A program made the position numbers and the translations under genes. A stretch of DNA of 64,000 nucleotides from Flexibacter flexilis DSM 6793 (GTDB lineage Bacteria; Bacteroidota; Bacteroidia; Cytophagales; Flexibacteraceae): NCBI RefSeq assembly GCF_900112255.1, contig NZ_FOLE01000004.1:1-64000 (forward strand). The letters run 5' to 3'. Each line of letters opens with the position of its first letter. The first letter of the stretch is position 1. The notes under the pieces were generated by a model. The model was given only the letters and a program-made list of their open reading frames with translations. It had not been told where the DNA came from and ran no database searches. Shown piece by piece: positions 34,395 through 46,342 of the stretch.

Positions 34395-36920
34395 ATGACA
34401 GATAGTCCTGAAAACATCATTCCGATTAACATCGAAGATGAAATGCGTAGTGCCTACATTGATTATTCAATGTCGGTGATTGTGTCGAGAGCCTTACCCG
34501 ATGTGCGAGACGGGCTTAAGCCTGTGCATCGTCGGGTGTTGTTTGGTATGCTCGAACTCGGTGTCAATTACAACAAAGCGTACAAAAAATCTGCCCGTAT
34601 CGTGGGGGAAGTGTTGGGTAAATATCACCCACACGGCGACTCTTCCGTATATGAAGCCATGGTGCGTATGGCGCAAGATTGGTCTTTGCGTTACCCACTT
34701 GTGGACGGACAAGGGAACTTTGGTTCGATAGACGGCGACTCGGCAGCGGCCATGCGTTATACAGAAGCACGTCTCAAGCGCATCGCCGACGAATTGCTCG
34801 ACGACATTTACAAAGAAACTGTTGATTTTCAATACAATTTCGACGATTCCCTCCAAGAACCAACCGTAATGCCTTCGCGCATTCCGAACTTGTTGCTGAA
34901 CGGTACGTCGGGGATCGCGGTAGGTATGGCGACCAACATGGCTCCGCACAATTTGCGCGAAGTGGTGGACGGAATTATTGCCTATATCGCCAACCGCGAC
35001 ATTACGATTGCCGAACTCATGAAGTTTGTTACTGCACCAGATTTCCCGACGGGTGCAACGATTTACGGCTATCAGGGCGTAAAATCTGCGTTTGAAACAG
35101 GACGCGGACGTATTGTTTTGAGAGCAAATTCGCATTTTGAAACCGCGAAAAATGGCCGTGAGCAAATCGTTTTCACGGACGTGCCGTACATGGTGAACAA
35201 AGCCGCTATGATTGAAAAAATCGGTGGCATGATTAACGACAAACAAATTGAAGGCATTGCCGACTTGCGCGACGAGTCTGACCGCGAAGGTATCCGCGTG
35301 GTTTTTGATTTGAAAAAAGATGCAAACGCCAACGTGGTATTGAATACTTTGTACAAACATACGGCATTGCAATCTTCGTTCAGTGTAAACAATGTGGCTT
35401 TGGTGAAAGGCCGCCCAATGACCCTGAATCTGAAGGACTTAATTCGTCATTTTGTGGATCACCGCCACGAGGTTGTGGTACGTCGCACGCGTTTCGATTT
35501 GCGCAAAGCCGAAGAACGCGCCCACATTTTGGAAGGTTTGTTGATAGCCTTAGACCACTTGGACGCGGTTATTTCGTTGATTCGCTCGGCACGCGACCCA
35601 GAAATCGCGAAAGCGGGATTGGTTGAAAAATTCGGTTTGAGCGAAATTCAGGCAAAAGCCATTTTGGAAATGCGTTTGCAACGCCTCACAGGTTTGGAAC
35701 GCGAGAAAATCCAAAACGAATACGCCGAAATCAAAAAACAAATTGACTATTTCAATAGCGTTTTGGCCAGCGAAGAATTGCGTATGGACATCATTAAAAA
35801 CGAGCTTTTGGAAGTAAGAGAACGTTACGGAGATGAACGCCGCACGCAAATTATCCATGCTGCCGACGATATTTCTATTGAAGACATGATTGCCGATGAC
35901 GACATGGTAATTACCATTTCGCACGAAGGCTATATCAAACGCACGCCATTGACCGAATACCGCACGCAAAGCCGTGGCGGTGTAGGCTCGAAAGGTGCAA
36001 AAACCAAAGATTCTGACTTCACGGAGCATTTATTTGTTGCTTCCATGCACAACTATTTGTTGATTTTCACAGAAGGCGGTCGTATGTTCTGGCACAAAGT
36101 TTATGCGTTGCCCGAAGGTACAAAAGCCTCGAAAGGTCGCCCGATTCAGAACCTTATCAACATAGAAAAAGAAGACCGTGTACGTGCTGTTATCAACGTT
36201 AAAAACCTTGATAATGAAGATTATATCAATAACACGTTCTTGGTAATGTGTACGGAAAAAGGCACGATCAAGAAAACGTCTTTGGAGGCATATTCGCGCC
36301 CTCGTTTGGCGGGTATCAATGCCATTACCATCAACGAAGGCGATCGTTTGTTAGATGTACGCCTCACGGACGGCAACGCGCAAATCATGTTGGCCAAACG
36401 TTCGGGTCGTGTGGTGCGTTTCCCTGAAGACCAAGTGCGCCCAATGGGACGTAATGCGGCAGGTGTACGCGGTGTTACGCTCGAAGACGAAAACGACCGC
36501 GTAGTCGGTTTGGTGTGTATCAGCAACCCCGAAACCAATCTGTTGGTAGTGTCCGAAAAAGGCTACGGCAAACGCTCATCTATCGAAGAATATAGAGTTA
36601 CAAACAGAGGCGGCAAAGGTGTTAAGACACTGAACATCACTGACAAAACAGGCAAGTTGGTAGCCATCATGGACGTAAACGACAACAACGGCCTAATGAT
36701 TATCAACAAGTCGGGTCTGACAATCCGCATGAGCGTTTCGGAGTTGCGCGTAATGGGCAGAGCCACGCAAGGCGTTCGCCTCATCAAGCTCAACGATACG
36801 GATGCCATTTCTTCTATTGCCAAAATTGAGGAAGACGAAGTGGAGGAAGTGGAAATCCTAACGGACGAAACCTCCGAAAATACCACAGACGAGGCAACGG
36901 AAACGACAGCAACAGAATAA
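34395..36920 (+). CDS. gyrA: DNA gyrase subunit A
   Basis: 841 residues, full length. With GyrB it introduces negative supercoils using ATP. The cleavage tyrosine is Tyr122 in [11 protein letters not shown]. The quinolone-resistance region reads [18 protein letters not shown] (78-94) with Ser83 conserved and Glu at the position of E. coli Asp87, a residue seen in many wild-type Bacteroidota. The coiled-coil gate lies around 370-490. The C-terminal pinwheel carries a degenerate GyrA box, [11 protein letters not shown] (about 525), and ends in an acidic tail ([18 protein letters not shown]). Wrapping of DNA depends on the GyrA box, so gyrase rather than topo IV is favoured by overall length and N-terminus. 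Confidence 0.95.
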   Translation: MTDSPENIIPINIEDEMRSAYIDYSMSVIVSRALPDVRDGLKPVHRRVLFGMLELGVNYNKAYKKSARIVGEVLGKYHPHGDSSVYEAMVRMAQDWSLRYPLVDGQGNFGSIDGDSAAAMRYTEARLKRIADELLDDIYKETVDFQYNFDDSLQEPTVMPSRIPNLLLNGTSGIAVGMATNMAPHNLREVVDGIIAYIANRDITIAELMKFVTAPDFPTGATIYGYQGVKSAFETGRGRIVLRANSHFETAKNGREQIVFTDVPYMVNKAAMIEKIGGMINDKQIEGIADLRDESDREGIRVVFDLKKDANANVVLNTLYKHTALQSSFSVNNVALVKGRPMTLNLKDLIRHFVDHRHEVVVRRTRFDLRKAEERAHILEGLLIALDHLDAVISLIRSARDPEIAKAGLVEKFGLSEIQAKAILEMRLQRLTGLEREKIQNEYAEIKKQIDYFNSVLASEELRMDIIKNELLEVRERYGDERRTQIIHAADDISIEDMIADDDMVITISHEGYIKRTPLTEYRTQSRGGVGSKGAKTKDSDFTEHLFVASMHNYLLIFTEGGRMFWHKVYALPEGTKASKGRPIQNLINIEKEDRVRAVINVKNLDNEDYINNTFLVMCTEKGTIKKTSLEAYSRPRLAGINAITINEGDRLLDVRLTDGNAQIMLAKRSGRVVRFPEDQVRPMGRNAAGVRGVTLEDENDRVVGLVCISNPETNLLVVSEKGYGKRSSIEEYRVTNRGGKGVKTLNITDKTGKLVAIMDVNDNNGLMIINKSGLTIRMSVSELRVMGRATQGVRLIKLNDTDAISSIAKIEEDEVEEVEILTDETSENTTDEATETTATE

Positions 36921-36930
36921 TTTTAAATAA

Positions 36931-36984
36931 AACTGGCCTGCTTTTTGTATCTAAAAAATGCAAATGAGTAGGCCAATTCTTTTT
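36931..36984 (+). terminator. Possible gyrA terminator
   Basis: AACTGGCCT (36931-36939) can pair with AGGCCAATT (36970-36978) with one mismatch, followed by TCTTTTTC. The loop is long (30 nt). Confidence 0.45.
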
Positions 36985-37057
36985 CTTTCGAGAAAATATT
37001 TATCTTTCACCCAGCTTTAAACGAGTTTTACCGATTAAAACAAAAAGAGCAATTAAC

Positions 37058-38239
37058 ATGAAAAAAGCGAAATTAACCCTGTTGGCTATGTCGGCAAGTT
37101 TTGCGGCAATGGCTCAACAAGACCCTGACCTTACGGATGCTATCCTCAATCACAAAAACGGTCTTTTGGACAAAGCGCGTGTAAGCATCGAAAAGGCAAT
37201 CGTTAAGGACAAAGTTTATACAAAGCCTAAAGGCTGGTACGAACGCGGCGCGATTTACATTGACATTGTAAACACACAATTGCCTGCATTTCAGGGGCTT
37301 GCTGGCGACTCTGGCGCATCTGTGGCTTATAAATCTTTCAAAAAAGCAATCGAACTTGACAAGCCTGATGGCAGCTATGCCAAAGATGCCAAAGCCAATA
37401 TGGAGAATGTTTGGGTGGGTGTTTTGAATACGGCTATCAAATTTGATACAGAAAAGAAACACAAAGAAGCCATAGACAACTATCGTTTGGCGATGGAAAT
37501 GAAGCCAGAAGATACGCTTGCTTATCGCAACGCGACTTACTCGGCAGTGGATCTGAACGACTATCCGCAAGCAAAAACATACTACGACAAGTTGGTAACA
37601 CTCAAGTACAAAAACTTGGGAATGTACAAATACATGGCCGACTTTGCGCAACAAAACAAAAAGTTTGATGATGCGCTTGCTATCTTGGCACAAGGCCGCA
37701 AAGACTTCCCTGACAACAAAAATTTGTTGATTGACGAGTTGAATATTTATTTGACGCAAAATCGTTCGGCAGAAGCGAAAGCCAAACTTGACGAAGCTAT
37801 CAAACTTGACCCAAGCAATACTTCATTGTATTTGGTGAAAGGTGATATGCTTTCTAAGGAAGCCAGCACGAAAAAAGCTCCAGCCGAAGCCAAAGCCCTC
37901 AACGATGAAGCTCTTTCTTTGTACAACAAAGCTCTTGCCGTAGATTCTATGTCATTTGAAGGCAACTTCAACGTAGGAACATTCTACTACAATCAAGGCT
38001 CTGACCTATTCAACAAAGCCAATAAAATGGATTTGGCCACATACCAACGCAACGGCAAAAAGCTAGAAACAGAAGCCAAAGGCAAAATGGCACAAGCTGT
38101 TCCTTACTTCGAGAAAGCGCACAAAACACAGCCTAAAGATGTAGAAACACTCAAAGTTTTATCTAAACTTTATGGCTATCTCAAACGCGCCGACAAAATC
38201 GCGGAAGTAGATGAAAAGCTAAAAGCATTAGGCAAATAA
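37058..38239 (+). CDS. Secreted TPR-repeat protein
   Basis: 393 residues. Signal peptide MKKAKLTLLAMSASFAAMAQ, then TPR repeats across the length: HKEAIDNYRLAMEMKPEDTLAYRNATYSAVDLNDYPQAKTYYDKLVTL (about 128-175), KKFDDALAILAQGRKDFPDN, RSAEAKAKLDEAIKLDPSNTSLYLVKGDML, ALSLYNKALAVDSMSFEGNFNVG and VPYFEKAHKTQPKDVETLKVLSKLYGYLKR. The domain is a protein-interaction scaffold in the periplasm; its partner is unknown. It is an independent unit ending in a strong terminator. Confidence 0.85.
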   Translation: MKKAKLTLLAMSASFAAMAQQDPDLTDAILNHKNGLLDKARVSIEKAIVKDKVYTKPKGWYERGAIYIDIVNTQLPAFQGLAGDSGASVAYKSFKKAIELDKPDGSYAKDAKANMENVWVGVLNTAIKFDTEKKHKEAIDNYRLAMEMKPEDTLAYRNATYSAVDLNDYPQAKTYYDKLVTLKYKNLGMYKYMADFAQQNKKFDDALAILAQGRKDFPDNKNLLIDELNIYLTQNRSAEAKAKLDEAIKLDPSNTSLYLVKGDMLSKEASTKKAPAEAKALNDEALSLYNKALAVDSMSFEGNFNVGTFYYNQGSDLFNKANKMDLATYQRNGKKLETEAKGKMAQAVPYFEKAHKTQPKDVETLKVLSKLYGYLKRADKIAEVDEKLKALGK

Positions 38240-38244
38240 AAACT

Positions 38245-38284
38245 AAAAGAGGGATAGAATACTGTTTCTATCCCTCTTTTTTTG
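38245..38284 (+). terminator. Terminator after the TPR gene
   Basis: A 15-bp stem AAAAGAGGGATAGAA / TTCTATCCCTCTTTT (38245-38259 with 38266-38280) and T-run. Confidence 0.92.
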
Positions 38285-38401
38285 CGCCATAAATGCCAAG
38301 CTATTTATGTTTTTTTAAAATATTTTCAAAACACAAAACACTTATTATAAAGTGTTTAGCTTTTTGACGAGATAAGAATATCAAAAAAATGCGTTACAAA
38401 A

Positions 38402-38434
38402 TTTGCTTTTCCAAAAAATAGCATTGTACCTTTG
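38402..38434 (+). promoter_or_regulatory. Promoter of the methionine leader
   Basis: TTTG (38402-38405), 21 nt, TACCTTTG (38427-38434). Transcription would start near 38441, about 35 nt before the riboswitch, giving a 580-nt leader ahead of metY. Confidence 0.65.
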
Positions 38435-38475
38435 TATCGCAAAAGTCAATGATGCGCTTCCGTAGCAGGCCACTT

Positions 38476-38582
38476 GATTTTATACAGAAGAAGGGAGAGA
38501 ACAGGCTCTACGAACTTCTAGCAACCGCCCCAAAGGGAAAGGTGCTAACTCCTGCCTAAAAACATTTTAGGAACTATAAATT
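38476..38582 (+). promoter_or_regulatory. SAM-I-like riboswitch
   Basis: The core hallmarks of the S-box aptamer are present in order: AGAAG (38486-38490) pairing with CTTCT (38515-38519) as the P2 helix, CTCTACGAA (38506-38514), the conserved TAGCAACC (38519-38526), the P3 hairpin CCC...GGG (38528-38537), and AGGTGCTAACTCC (38540-38552). TTTATA (38479-38484) can pair with TATAAA (38575-38580) as P1. It lies upstream of metY, whose product makes homocysteine, the usual context. No terminator follows; instead the AGAAGGA ribosome site of a leader peptide begins at 38586. Its AGAAG repeats the 5' strand of P2, so the CTTCT strand could pair with either, suggesting control of translation (inference). 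Confidence 0.8.
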
Positions 38583-38596
38583 CATAGAAGGAAAAA

Positions 38597-38740
38597 ATGG
38601 AAAGTTCAAACAACATTATCACAGCCATCAAAGATTTTACGCAAACGTCCAAAACGAATTCGGTTCGCTTCGGTACAACCCAAGTTATTTATTCAATGTC
38701 ATTTCGTGGAATGCAACACTGTTGTTGTTGCTGTTGTTAA
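38597..38740 (+). CDS. Leader peptide ending in six cysteines
   Basis: 47 codons with a good ribosome site (AGAAGGA, 38586-38592) 4 nt before the ATG. The peptide starts MESSNNIITAIKDFTQT and ends SMSFRGMQHCCCCCC; the last six codons before TAA are TGT TGT TGT TGC TGT TGT. A run of six Cys codons at the very end of a small ORF in the leader of a sulfur-assimilation gene fits a cysteine-sensing attenuator: ribosomes would stall on the run when Cys-tRNA is low. Poly-Cys leader ORFs with this role are known in mycobacteria; in this group I recall none. It lies between the SAM riboswitch and metY, with 281 nt left to the metY ATG. Confidence 0.7.
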   Translation: MESSNNIITAIKDFTQTSKTNSVRFGTTQVIYSMSFRGMQHCCCCCC

Positions 38741-40332
<1,592 letters not shown>

Positions 40333-40645
40333 AAATATCGCAAAACGCTGAAATTTAGCGATTTGTATGTTTAGAATATGTGAGTAAAAACCATTAAACG
40401 AAAATCCGAACGTGTGATTTTCTTATAAAAATTTTATGGTGTTCTACGATGCCGAAAGGCTCGTTATTTGATGCAACAGGATTGACCGTTCTGTATTTAG
40501 GACTTGTTAATTTGTAATGTTGTTGCGTGTGCTTAACAGATATATTAGGTTATTACGGGTAAGGGCGAGTACATAAGCTCGCCTCCTACCTTTTTATCTG
40601 GAGAAACCTATAATTACTTTCTTTCAAAACAAAAATGTATTGCGT
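40333..40645 (+). other. metY-metX intergenic region
   Basis: 313 bp with no terminator after metY, so metX may be cotranscribed. It holds a 19-codon frame at 40517-40576 (MLLRVLNRYIRLLRVRAST) and a 6-bp hairpin GGCGAG/CTCGCC (40564-40569 with 40578-40583) overlapping its end. I see no second SAM riboswitch. Confidence 0.5.
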
Positions 40646-41710
40646 ATGAATAGCAGGCAAGAATATACCTCTCGCGAGCCATTCGCTTTAGACTTGGGCG
40701 GCGAGCTGCCCGAAATAACGATAGCTTTTCACACCTACGGCCAACTCAACGAAGCTGCCGACAACGTGATTTGGGTCTGCCACGCCCTTACGGGCAACTC
40801 CGATGCCGCCGACTGGTGGGACGGACTCATTGGCGCAGGTAAACTGTTTGACCCAGAGCAACATTTTATCGTTTGTGCGAATGTCTTGGGTTCGTGTTAT
40901 GGTTCTACGCAGCCGCTTTCTGTCAATCCACAATCGGGCAAGCCTTATTTTCATTCGTTCCCAGTGCTAAGCATCAGGGACATGGCGCAGGCGCACGAGC
41001 TTTTGCGTAAGCATTTGAATATCAAAAAAATAAATACGCTAATTGGTGGCTCTTTGGGCGGCCAACAGGCCTTAGAATGGGCGATTATTAACCCCAATAT
41101 TTTCTCAAAAGTAGTCGTAACGGCGACTAATGCGGTGCATTCGGCTTGGGGCATTGCCTTTAACGAAGCACAGCGATTGGCCATCGAAGCGGATGCCACT
41201 TGGCAAACCGACAGCCCCGAAGCGGGTTTGGCTGGCCTGAAAGCAGCACGCGCAACCGCGATGCTTTCGTACAGAAATTACAGTTCGTATCAGAAAAACC
41301 AAACCGACGAAGATGCCGAATCAGCGATTCAAAACGGATTTAAAGCTGCTTCGTATCAGCGTTATCAGGCCGAAAAATTGGTGGCGCGTTTCAATGCTTA
41401 TAGCTATTACAGACTCTCGCAAGCAATGGATTTGCACGACGTAGGGCGCGGACGTGGCGGCGTGGAAGTAGCTCTGGGACAAATTCGGGCGCATACGCTG
41501 GTGATTGGTATCAAATCCGATGTTCTTTTTCCTCCAAGCGAACAAAAACAAATTGCCCGCCACATTGCGCAAGGGCATTATGTGGAAATAGATTCGGCTT
41601 ACGGACACGATGGTTTTTTGATTGAAAATGAAAAAATAACCGTTTGTGTGCGCGAGTTCGAACGGGAATTTGTAGCACCCCATTTACTTGAAAAACAGTG
41701 GGTTGCTTAA
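40646..41710 (+). CDS. metX: Homoserine O-acetyltransferase
   Basis: 354 residues from the ATG at 40646 (MNSRQEYTSREPFALDLGGELP); a TTG two codons earlier is less likely. An alpha/beta-hydrolase-fold enzyme that transfers acetyl from acetyl-CoA to homoserine, providing the substrate of MetY. Key residues: nucleophile Ser136 in LIGGSLGGQQALEW, Asp in IGIKSDVLFPP (about 288) and His in YGHDGFL (about 322). The motifs VCHALTGNSDAADWWDGLIG and NVLGSCYGSTQP form the oxyanion and substrate region. Acetyl versus succinyl specificity is inferred from neighbouring metY. Confidence 0.95.
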   Translation: MNSRQEYTSREPFALDLGGELPEITIAFHTYGQLNEAADNVIWVCHALTGNSDAADWWDGLIGAGKLFDPEQHFIVCANVLGSCYGSTQPLSVNPQSGKPYFHSFPVLSIRDMAQAHELLRKHLNIKKINTLIGGSLGGQQALEWAIINPNIFSKVVVTATNAVHSAWGIAFNEAQRLAIEADATWQTDSPEAGLAGLKAARATAMLSYRNYSSYQKNQTDEDAESAIQNGFKAASYQRYQAEKLVARFNAYSYYRLSQAMDLHDVGRGRGGVEVALGQIRAHTLVIGIKSDVLFPPSEQKQIARHIAQGHYVEIDSAYGHDGFLIENEKITVCVREFEREFVAPHLLEKQWVA

Positions 41711-41811
41711 TAAAACAGAAACAAGTTACTGAAAATTCAGTGTGTTTATATGGCCTCTGGCCTCATTGCTTCATATAAGTTTGATGTTTATTTGGATAAT
41801 TGAAATTTATT

Positions 41812-41850
41812 AAAAAAGCGCAACCTCGATTGGTAAGGTTGCGCTTTTTT
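41812..41850. terminator. Bidirectional terminator between metX and hutH
   Basis: A perfect 15-bp stem (41812-41826 with 41836-41850), 9-nt loop, A-run and T-run on opposite sides; it serves the convergent genes. Confidence 0.93.
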
Positions 41851-41869
41851 CTTTTCTCATTTTTCGGTT

Positions 41870-43348
41870 TTAAAGTGCTTGCACGAAAGCCACCGAAATT
41901 TGTAAATCGTCGTGCAAAATGCGGTCTGTTTCGATGAATGGCACGTGCTGGCGATAGCGTGCGAGCAAATCTTCCAACACTGGCGAAGTTTTGGCAGGAG
42001 CACGGAAAGCCATGGCTTGCGAAGCCGTGAGCAATTCCACCGCAAACAAACGTTCTACATTTTCCACGATGCGGTAGGTTTTGGTAGCGGCATTTGCGCC
42101 CATACTTACGTGGTCTTCTTGCCCGTTGGAGGAAACAATCGAATCCACCGAAGCAGGCGAACACAATTGTTTGTTTTGGCTCACAATGGAAGCGGCGGTA
42201 TATTGCGGAATCATTAGGCCAGATTGCAAACCCGCATTCGCTACCAAGAAATCAGGCAAGCCGCGCAAACCCGAAATCAATTGATACACACGACGTTCGG
42301 AGATATTCCCCAATTCGGCCAAAGCGATTCCCAACAAATCGAAAGCCAAAGCCAGCGGCTGCCCATGAAAATTACCGCCCGACAAAATCACGTCGTCGTC
42401 GGGGAAAACGTTCGGGTTATCTGTTACGGAATTTATTTCTGTCAAAAAAACATTTTGCACGTACGTCAGCGCATCTCTGGACGCGCCATGTACTTGCGGC
42501 ACGCATCTGAACGAATACGGGTCTTGTACGTGCGTTTTGGGGCGGCTAATTAGCTCGCTGCCTTGCAACAACTCCCGAAAATGCGCCGCTACGGCCACCT
42601 GTCCCGCATGTGGACGTATGGCATGGATTCGGGCATCAAATGGCTCTGGGCGACCATCGAAAGCCTCCAACGAAATCGCGGCAATTTGGTCGGCGTACTG
42701 CACGATGCGTTGCGCCTTCAGGATACACCAAGCACCATAAGCCGCCATAAATTGCGTACCATTGAGCAAGGCCAAGCCTTCTTTTGCCTGAAATGCAATT
42801 GGTTGCCAACCTTTTTCGGCCAACACGTCGGCGGCAGGGCGTTTTTGGCCATTGTGATACACTTCCCCCAAACCCAAAAGCGGCAAAGACAAATGCGCCA
42901 GCGGAGCTAAATCGCCCGACGCACCCAAAGAACCTTGCTGATACACCACAGGCGTAATGTGATGATTGTAAAAATCAATAAGTCGCTGTACCGTAACCAC
43001 TTGTACCCCCGAATTGCCGTAAGCCAACGACTGAATTTTGAGTACAAGCATCAGGCGTACAACGTCTTGGGGCACTTCTGCGCCCATGCCGCAAGCGTGC
43101 GATTTGACGAGGTTAGTTTGAAGCGTCTGTAAGTCGGCAGGCGCAATACTGTGTTTGTACAGCGACCCAAAACCCGTATTGATACCGTACACGGGGTGAG
43201 CAGTATCTTGTACTTTCTGGTCTAAATAATCGCGGCAATGCTGGATTCGGGCAGCCACCGCCTCAGGCAAATGTAGCTGAAGGGAAGCATCGCGCCAAAG
43301 GGTGTCAAGTTGTTGAAAACTAAGATGTTCTAAGTCAATATGGTGCAT
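41870..43348 (-). CDS. hutH: Histidine ammonia-lyase
   Basis: 492 residues from the ATG at 43348 (MHHIDLEHLSF); the frame extends 41 codons upstream but with unrelated composition. It eliminates ammonia from histidine to give urocanate. The MIO prosthetic group forms from Ala143-Ser144-Gly145 in GSLGASGDLAPL. VYGINTGFG (53-61) supplies the catalytic Tyr. SHACGMG (83-89) has the Ser-His pair of histidine lyases, rather than the His-Leu of tyrosine lyases or Phe of phenylalanine lyases. No hutU, hutI or hutG is nearby, so the gene is separated from the rest of the pathway in this window. Confidence 0.9.
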   Translation of the reverse strand: MHHIDLEHLSFQQLDTLWRDASLQLHLPEAVAARIQHCRDYLDQKVQDTAHPVYGINTGFGSLYKHSIAPADLQTLQTNLVKSHACGMGAEVPQDVVRLMLVLKIQSLAYGNSGVQVVTVQRLIDFYNHHITPVVYQQGSLGASGDLAPLAHLSLPLLGLGEVYHNGQKRPAADVLAEKGWQPIAFQAKEGLALLNGTQFMAAYGAWCILKAQRIVQYADQIAAISLEAFDGRPEPFDARIHAIRPHAGQVAVAAHFRELLQGSELISRPKTHVQDPYSFRCVPQVHGASRDALTYVQNVFLTEINSVTDNPNVFPDDDVILSGGNFHGQPLALAFDLLGIALAELGNISERRVYQLISGLRGLPDFLVANAGLQSGLMIPQYTAASIVSQNKQLCSPASVDSIVSSNGQEDHVSMGANAATKTYRIVENVERLFAVELLTASQAMAFRAPAKTSPVLEDLLARYRQHVPFIETDRILHDDLQISVAFVQAL

Positions 43349-43505
43349 AAATTGTGTTGTAATATTTGCTTTTGAGCTAAATTCTAAAAAATGAAGATGC
43401 AAAAAAAGCAGATTATTTTGAAAACAACCTGCTCTACAATTGATTATTGCTATTTTTTTGGGGGAATGCACCTTTACTTTTTTAATCTGTTACTTCCTTT
43501 TTACC

Positions 43506-43542
43506 AAAAACCGCCGCCCATATCAGATACAGGCGGCGGTTG
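43506..43542 (-). terminator. Terminator of the carboxylase gene
   Basis: Stem ACCGCCGCC/GGCGGCGGT (43510-43518 with 43532-43540); on the minus strand the second arm is followed by TTTTTGG. Confidence 0.82.
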
Positions 43543-43565
43543 GCGTTTTCTATAATTCGGGCAAA

Positions 43566-45134
43566 TTACAAAGGAATATTGCCGTGTTTTTTGCGTGGAA
43601 GCGTAGCCGCTTTGTTTTCCAACATCTTGAAGGCACGCATCAATTTTTGGCGTGTTTCCGAAGGCTCGATTACCTCGTCCACGTAGCCTCTGTGCGCCGC
43701 ACGATACGGGTTCGCAAACTTGCGTGTGTATTCGTCCACTTTCTCTTGCAATTTCGCTTCAGGGTCAGCCGCTTCCGCAATTTCGCGTTTGAAAATGATT
43801 TCCGCAGCACCTTTTGCACCCATTACCGCGATTTCAGCAGTTGGCCAAGCGTAGTTCATGTCTGCGCCGATGTGCTTAGAGTTCATCACGTCGTAAGCTC
43901 CGCCGTAGGCTTTGCGTGTGATAACGGTGATACGTGGTACGGTAGCTTCGCAGAACGCATACAAAAGTTTCGCGCCGTTGCTGATAATACCGTTCCATTC
44001 TTGGTCTGTACCTGGCAAGAAACCTGGCACGTCTTCCAACACCAACAAAGGCACATTAAAACTATCGCAGAAACGCACAAAACGTGCCGCTTTCGTGCTG
44101 GCGTTGATGTCCAACACACCCGCCAAAACAGCAGGTTGGTTGGCTACAATACCAATGCTACGGCCACCCAAACGCGCAAAACCAACTACGATGTTATCCG
44201 CAAAGTTTTTGTGCACCTCAAAGAACGAATTTTCGTCGATGATATGCTCAATCACGTCGCGCATATCGTAAGGCATATTGGGGTTTTCAGGAATAATTTT
44301 GTTCAATTCTGGACGAGCCTCGCCATTAGCTGGCGACTCGTATGGCAATTGAGGGGCTGTTTCTTCGCAGTTTTGCGGCACATAGCTCAACAATTGTTTG
44401 ATGTAATTGATACATTCTACTTCGTTAGCGCAAGAAAAATGCGTAACACCGCTTTTGCTGCTGTGCGTAGAAGCACCGCCCAACTCTTCAGAAGTTACAT
44501 CTTCATGCGTTACGGTTTTCACTACGTTTGGCCCTGTTACGAACATATACGAGGTATTTTCTACCATCATAATAAAGTCCGTGATGGCTGGCGAATATAC
44601 CGCACCGCCTGCGCATGGCCCCATAATCGCCGAGATTTGAGGAATTACGCCCGAAGCCAATGTGTTTTTGTAGAAAATATCGGCATAACCCGCCAACGAA
44701 ACCACACCTTCTTGGATACGTGCTCCGCCCGAATCGTTGAGGCCGATTACTGGCGCACCATTTTTCATGGCCAAATCCATGATTTTCACGATTTTCTCAG
44801 CGTGCGTTTCGGACAACGCGCCACCGAATACCGTAAAATCTTGAGAGAAAACATATACCAAACGGCCATTTACTGTACCGTAACCAGTTACTACACCATC
44901 GCCCAAATAATATTCTTTGTCAAGACCAAAATCTTTGCAACGGTGCATTACAAATTTACCTATCTCTTCAAAAGTACCTTCATCAAGCAAAAGGTCGATG
45001 CGCTCACGTGCCGAAAGTTTACCTTTTTTGTGTTGTGCATCAATACGTTTTTGGCCGCCGCCAAGTAACGCCTCGGCGTTCTTTTTTTTCAGAACATCCA
45101 TTGGGCTTGTTACTTCTGTTGCGTTCTCTATCAT
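43566..45134 (-). CDS. Acyl-CoA carboxylase beta subunit (propionyl/methylmalonyl-CoA carboxyltransferase)
   Basis: 522 residues. The carboxyltransferase subunit moves CO2 from biotin to an acyl-CoA. Two crotonase-like halves are visible: N-terminal [61 protein letters not shown] (oxyanion loop) and [17 protein letters not shown]-terminal [60 protein letters not shown] and the end RKKHGNIPL, which is characteristic of PccB/MmdA. Substrate (propionyl-CoA) and whether it works with a biotin carboxylase or a decarboxylase cannot be fixed here, as no biotin-protein gene is adjacent. Confidence 0.92.
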   Translation of the reverse strand: MIENATEVTSPMDVLKKKNAEALLGGGQKRIDAQHKKGKLSARERIDLLLDEGTFEEIGKFVMHRCKDFGLDKEYYLGDGVVTGYGTVNGRLVYVFSQDFTVFGGALSETHAEKIVKIMDLAMKNGAPVIGLNDSGGARIQEGVVSLAGYADIFYKNTLASGVIPQISAIMGPCAGGAVYSPAITDFIMMVENTSYMFVTGPNVVKTVTHEDVTSEELGGASTHSSKSGVTHFSCANEVECINYIKQLLSYVPQNCEETAPQLPYESPANGEARPELNKIIPENPNMPYDMRDVIEHIIDENSFFEVHKNFADNIVVGFARLGGRSIGIVANQPAVLAGVLDINASTKAARFVRFCDSFNVPLLVLEDVPGFLPGTDQEWNGIISNGAKLLYAFCEATVPRITVITRKAYGGAYDVMNSKHIGADMNYAWPTAEIAVMGAKGAAEIIFKREIAEAADPEAKLQEKVDEYTRKFANPYRAAHRGYVDEVIEPSETRQKLMRAFKMLENKAATLPRKKHGNIPL

Positions 45135-45291
45135 CTTTTAATAGTTATGGGTTAAAAAAATAATGGTTGTTACTGATAATGAATCGGTTAAAATTTATGA
45201 TGGCCTATTTGGTGTATTGGCTGTGTATTTGTAAAATCAAAAAAAGCAAATTTCCTCAAAATATCCTATACGTTTGCGCAAACGATGTCAT

Positions 45292-45330
45292 AAAAAAAAC
45301 GCTGCCGCCTTTTGAAGGGCAACAGCGTTC
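45292..45330 (-). terminator. hemB terminator
   Basis: Stem AACGCTG/CAGCGTT with inner GCC/GGC pairing (45298-45304 with 45322-45328); the minus strand continues into T8. It begins 12 bp after the hemB stop. Confidence 0.85.
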
Positions 45331-45341
45331 GTAAAATATGC

Positions 45342-46325
45342 TTATCGGCTTTTGAGTAATACGGCCAATTCTTTGGCAAAATAAGTAAGGATAATCTTTG
45401 CGCCTGCGCGTTTGATACTCAAAACCGACTCAAACATGGCGCGGTCATTGTCGAGCCAACCACGTTGGGCGGCGGCTTTGATCATGGCATATTCGCCACT
45501 CACATTATAGGCCGCAATCGGAATATTATAATTATCATTCAACAGTTTAATAATGTCCAGATACGCTAACGCAGGTTTTACCATCAGCATATCCGCGCCT
45601 TCCGCATAATCCAACTCCGCTTCTACGAGTGCCTCGCGCGAGTTGGCGGGATTCATTTGGTAGGTTTTTTTATCCCCAAAACGCGGCGCAGAATCCAGCG
45701 CATCACGGAACGGACCATAAAAAGCACTGGCATATTTGGCCGTGTACGACATAATGGCCACGTTGGTAAAGCCTTCGGCATCAAGCAACTGACGAATATA
45801 GCCGACGCGTCCGTCCATCATGTCCGAAGGGCCGATAATGTCCGCACCCGCGCGGGCTTGCGCCACGGCCATTTTACCCAAAATCTCTACGGAAATATCA
45901 TTGACGATTTGGCCATTTTCTACAAAACCATCGTGCCCGTCCGAGCTGTACGGATCCATTGCCAAATCCGTCATCAGGCAAGCCTCTGGATATTTTTCTT
46001 TGATGCGTTGCAGCGTCTGCAAATATACACCATCGGGGTTGCTGCCTTCGGTGGCGTAACGGTCTTTGATGTCTTCGGAAAGGGCTGGAAACACGTCGAA
46101 AGTCGTAATTCCCAAATCCAAGCAGTAGCCAATTTCGTCCAAAAGTCGGTCGGCAGAATGGCGGTAAACACCTGGCATTGAGGCCACTTCTACGGCTTTA
46201 TTTTTTCCTTCAATCAAAAAAACGGGGAGAATAAAGTCGCTTACTTGCAGATTAGTTTCTTCCACGAGACCACGTATAGCCGCCGATTGGCGATTCCGAC
46301 GTGGACGGCGAATGTTAAGTTCCAT
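45342..46325 (-). CDS. hemB: Delta-aminolevulinic acid dehydratase (porphobilinogen synthase)
   Basis: 327 residues. It condenses two 5-aminolevulinate molecules to porphobilinogen in heme synthesis. Schiff-base lysines are Lys197 (MSYTAKYASAFYGPFRDA) and Lys250 (MLMVKPALAYLD). The metal loop reads LAMDPYSSDGHDG (121-133) and lacks the Cys triad of zinc enzymes, so this is the Mg2+-type. RRPRRNRQSAAIRGLVEET is the usual N-terminal arm start. Cytosolic. It follows the TonB-like gene at 17 bp and the two are probably cotranscribed. Confidence 0.96.
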   Translation of the reverse strand: MELNIRRPRRNRQSAAIRGLVEETNLQVSDFILPVFLIEGKNKAVEVASMPGVYRHSADRLLDEIGYCLDLGITTFDVFPALSEDIKDRYATEGSNPDGVYLQTLQRIKEKYPEACLMTDLAMDPYSSDGHDGFVENGQIVNDISVEILGKMAVAQARAGADIIGPSDMMDGRVGYIRQLLDAEGFTNVAIMSYTAKYASAFYGPFRDALDSAPRFGDKKTYQMNPANSREALVEAELDYAEGADMLMVKPALAYLDIIKLLNDNYNIPIAAYNVSGEYAMIKAAAQRGWLDNDRAMFESVLSIKRAGAKIILTYFAKELAVLLKSR

Positions 46326-46342
46326 GCTGTGTTATTTAAAAT

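Noticed and set aside
34494-35372. A 292-codon minus-strand frame inside gyrA
   Set aside because: Mirror frame of a conserved gene with His/Arg/Val-rich composition and no start context or domain.
43440-45068. A 542-codon plus-strand frame opposite the acyl-CoA carboxylase gene
   Set aside because: The minus strand encodes an unmistakable, full-length carboxyltransferase; the opposite frame is rich in Arg, His, Phe and Cys as expected of an antisense shadow.
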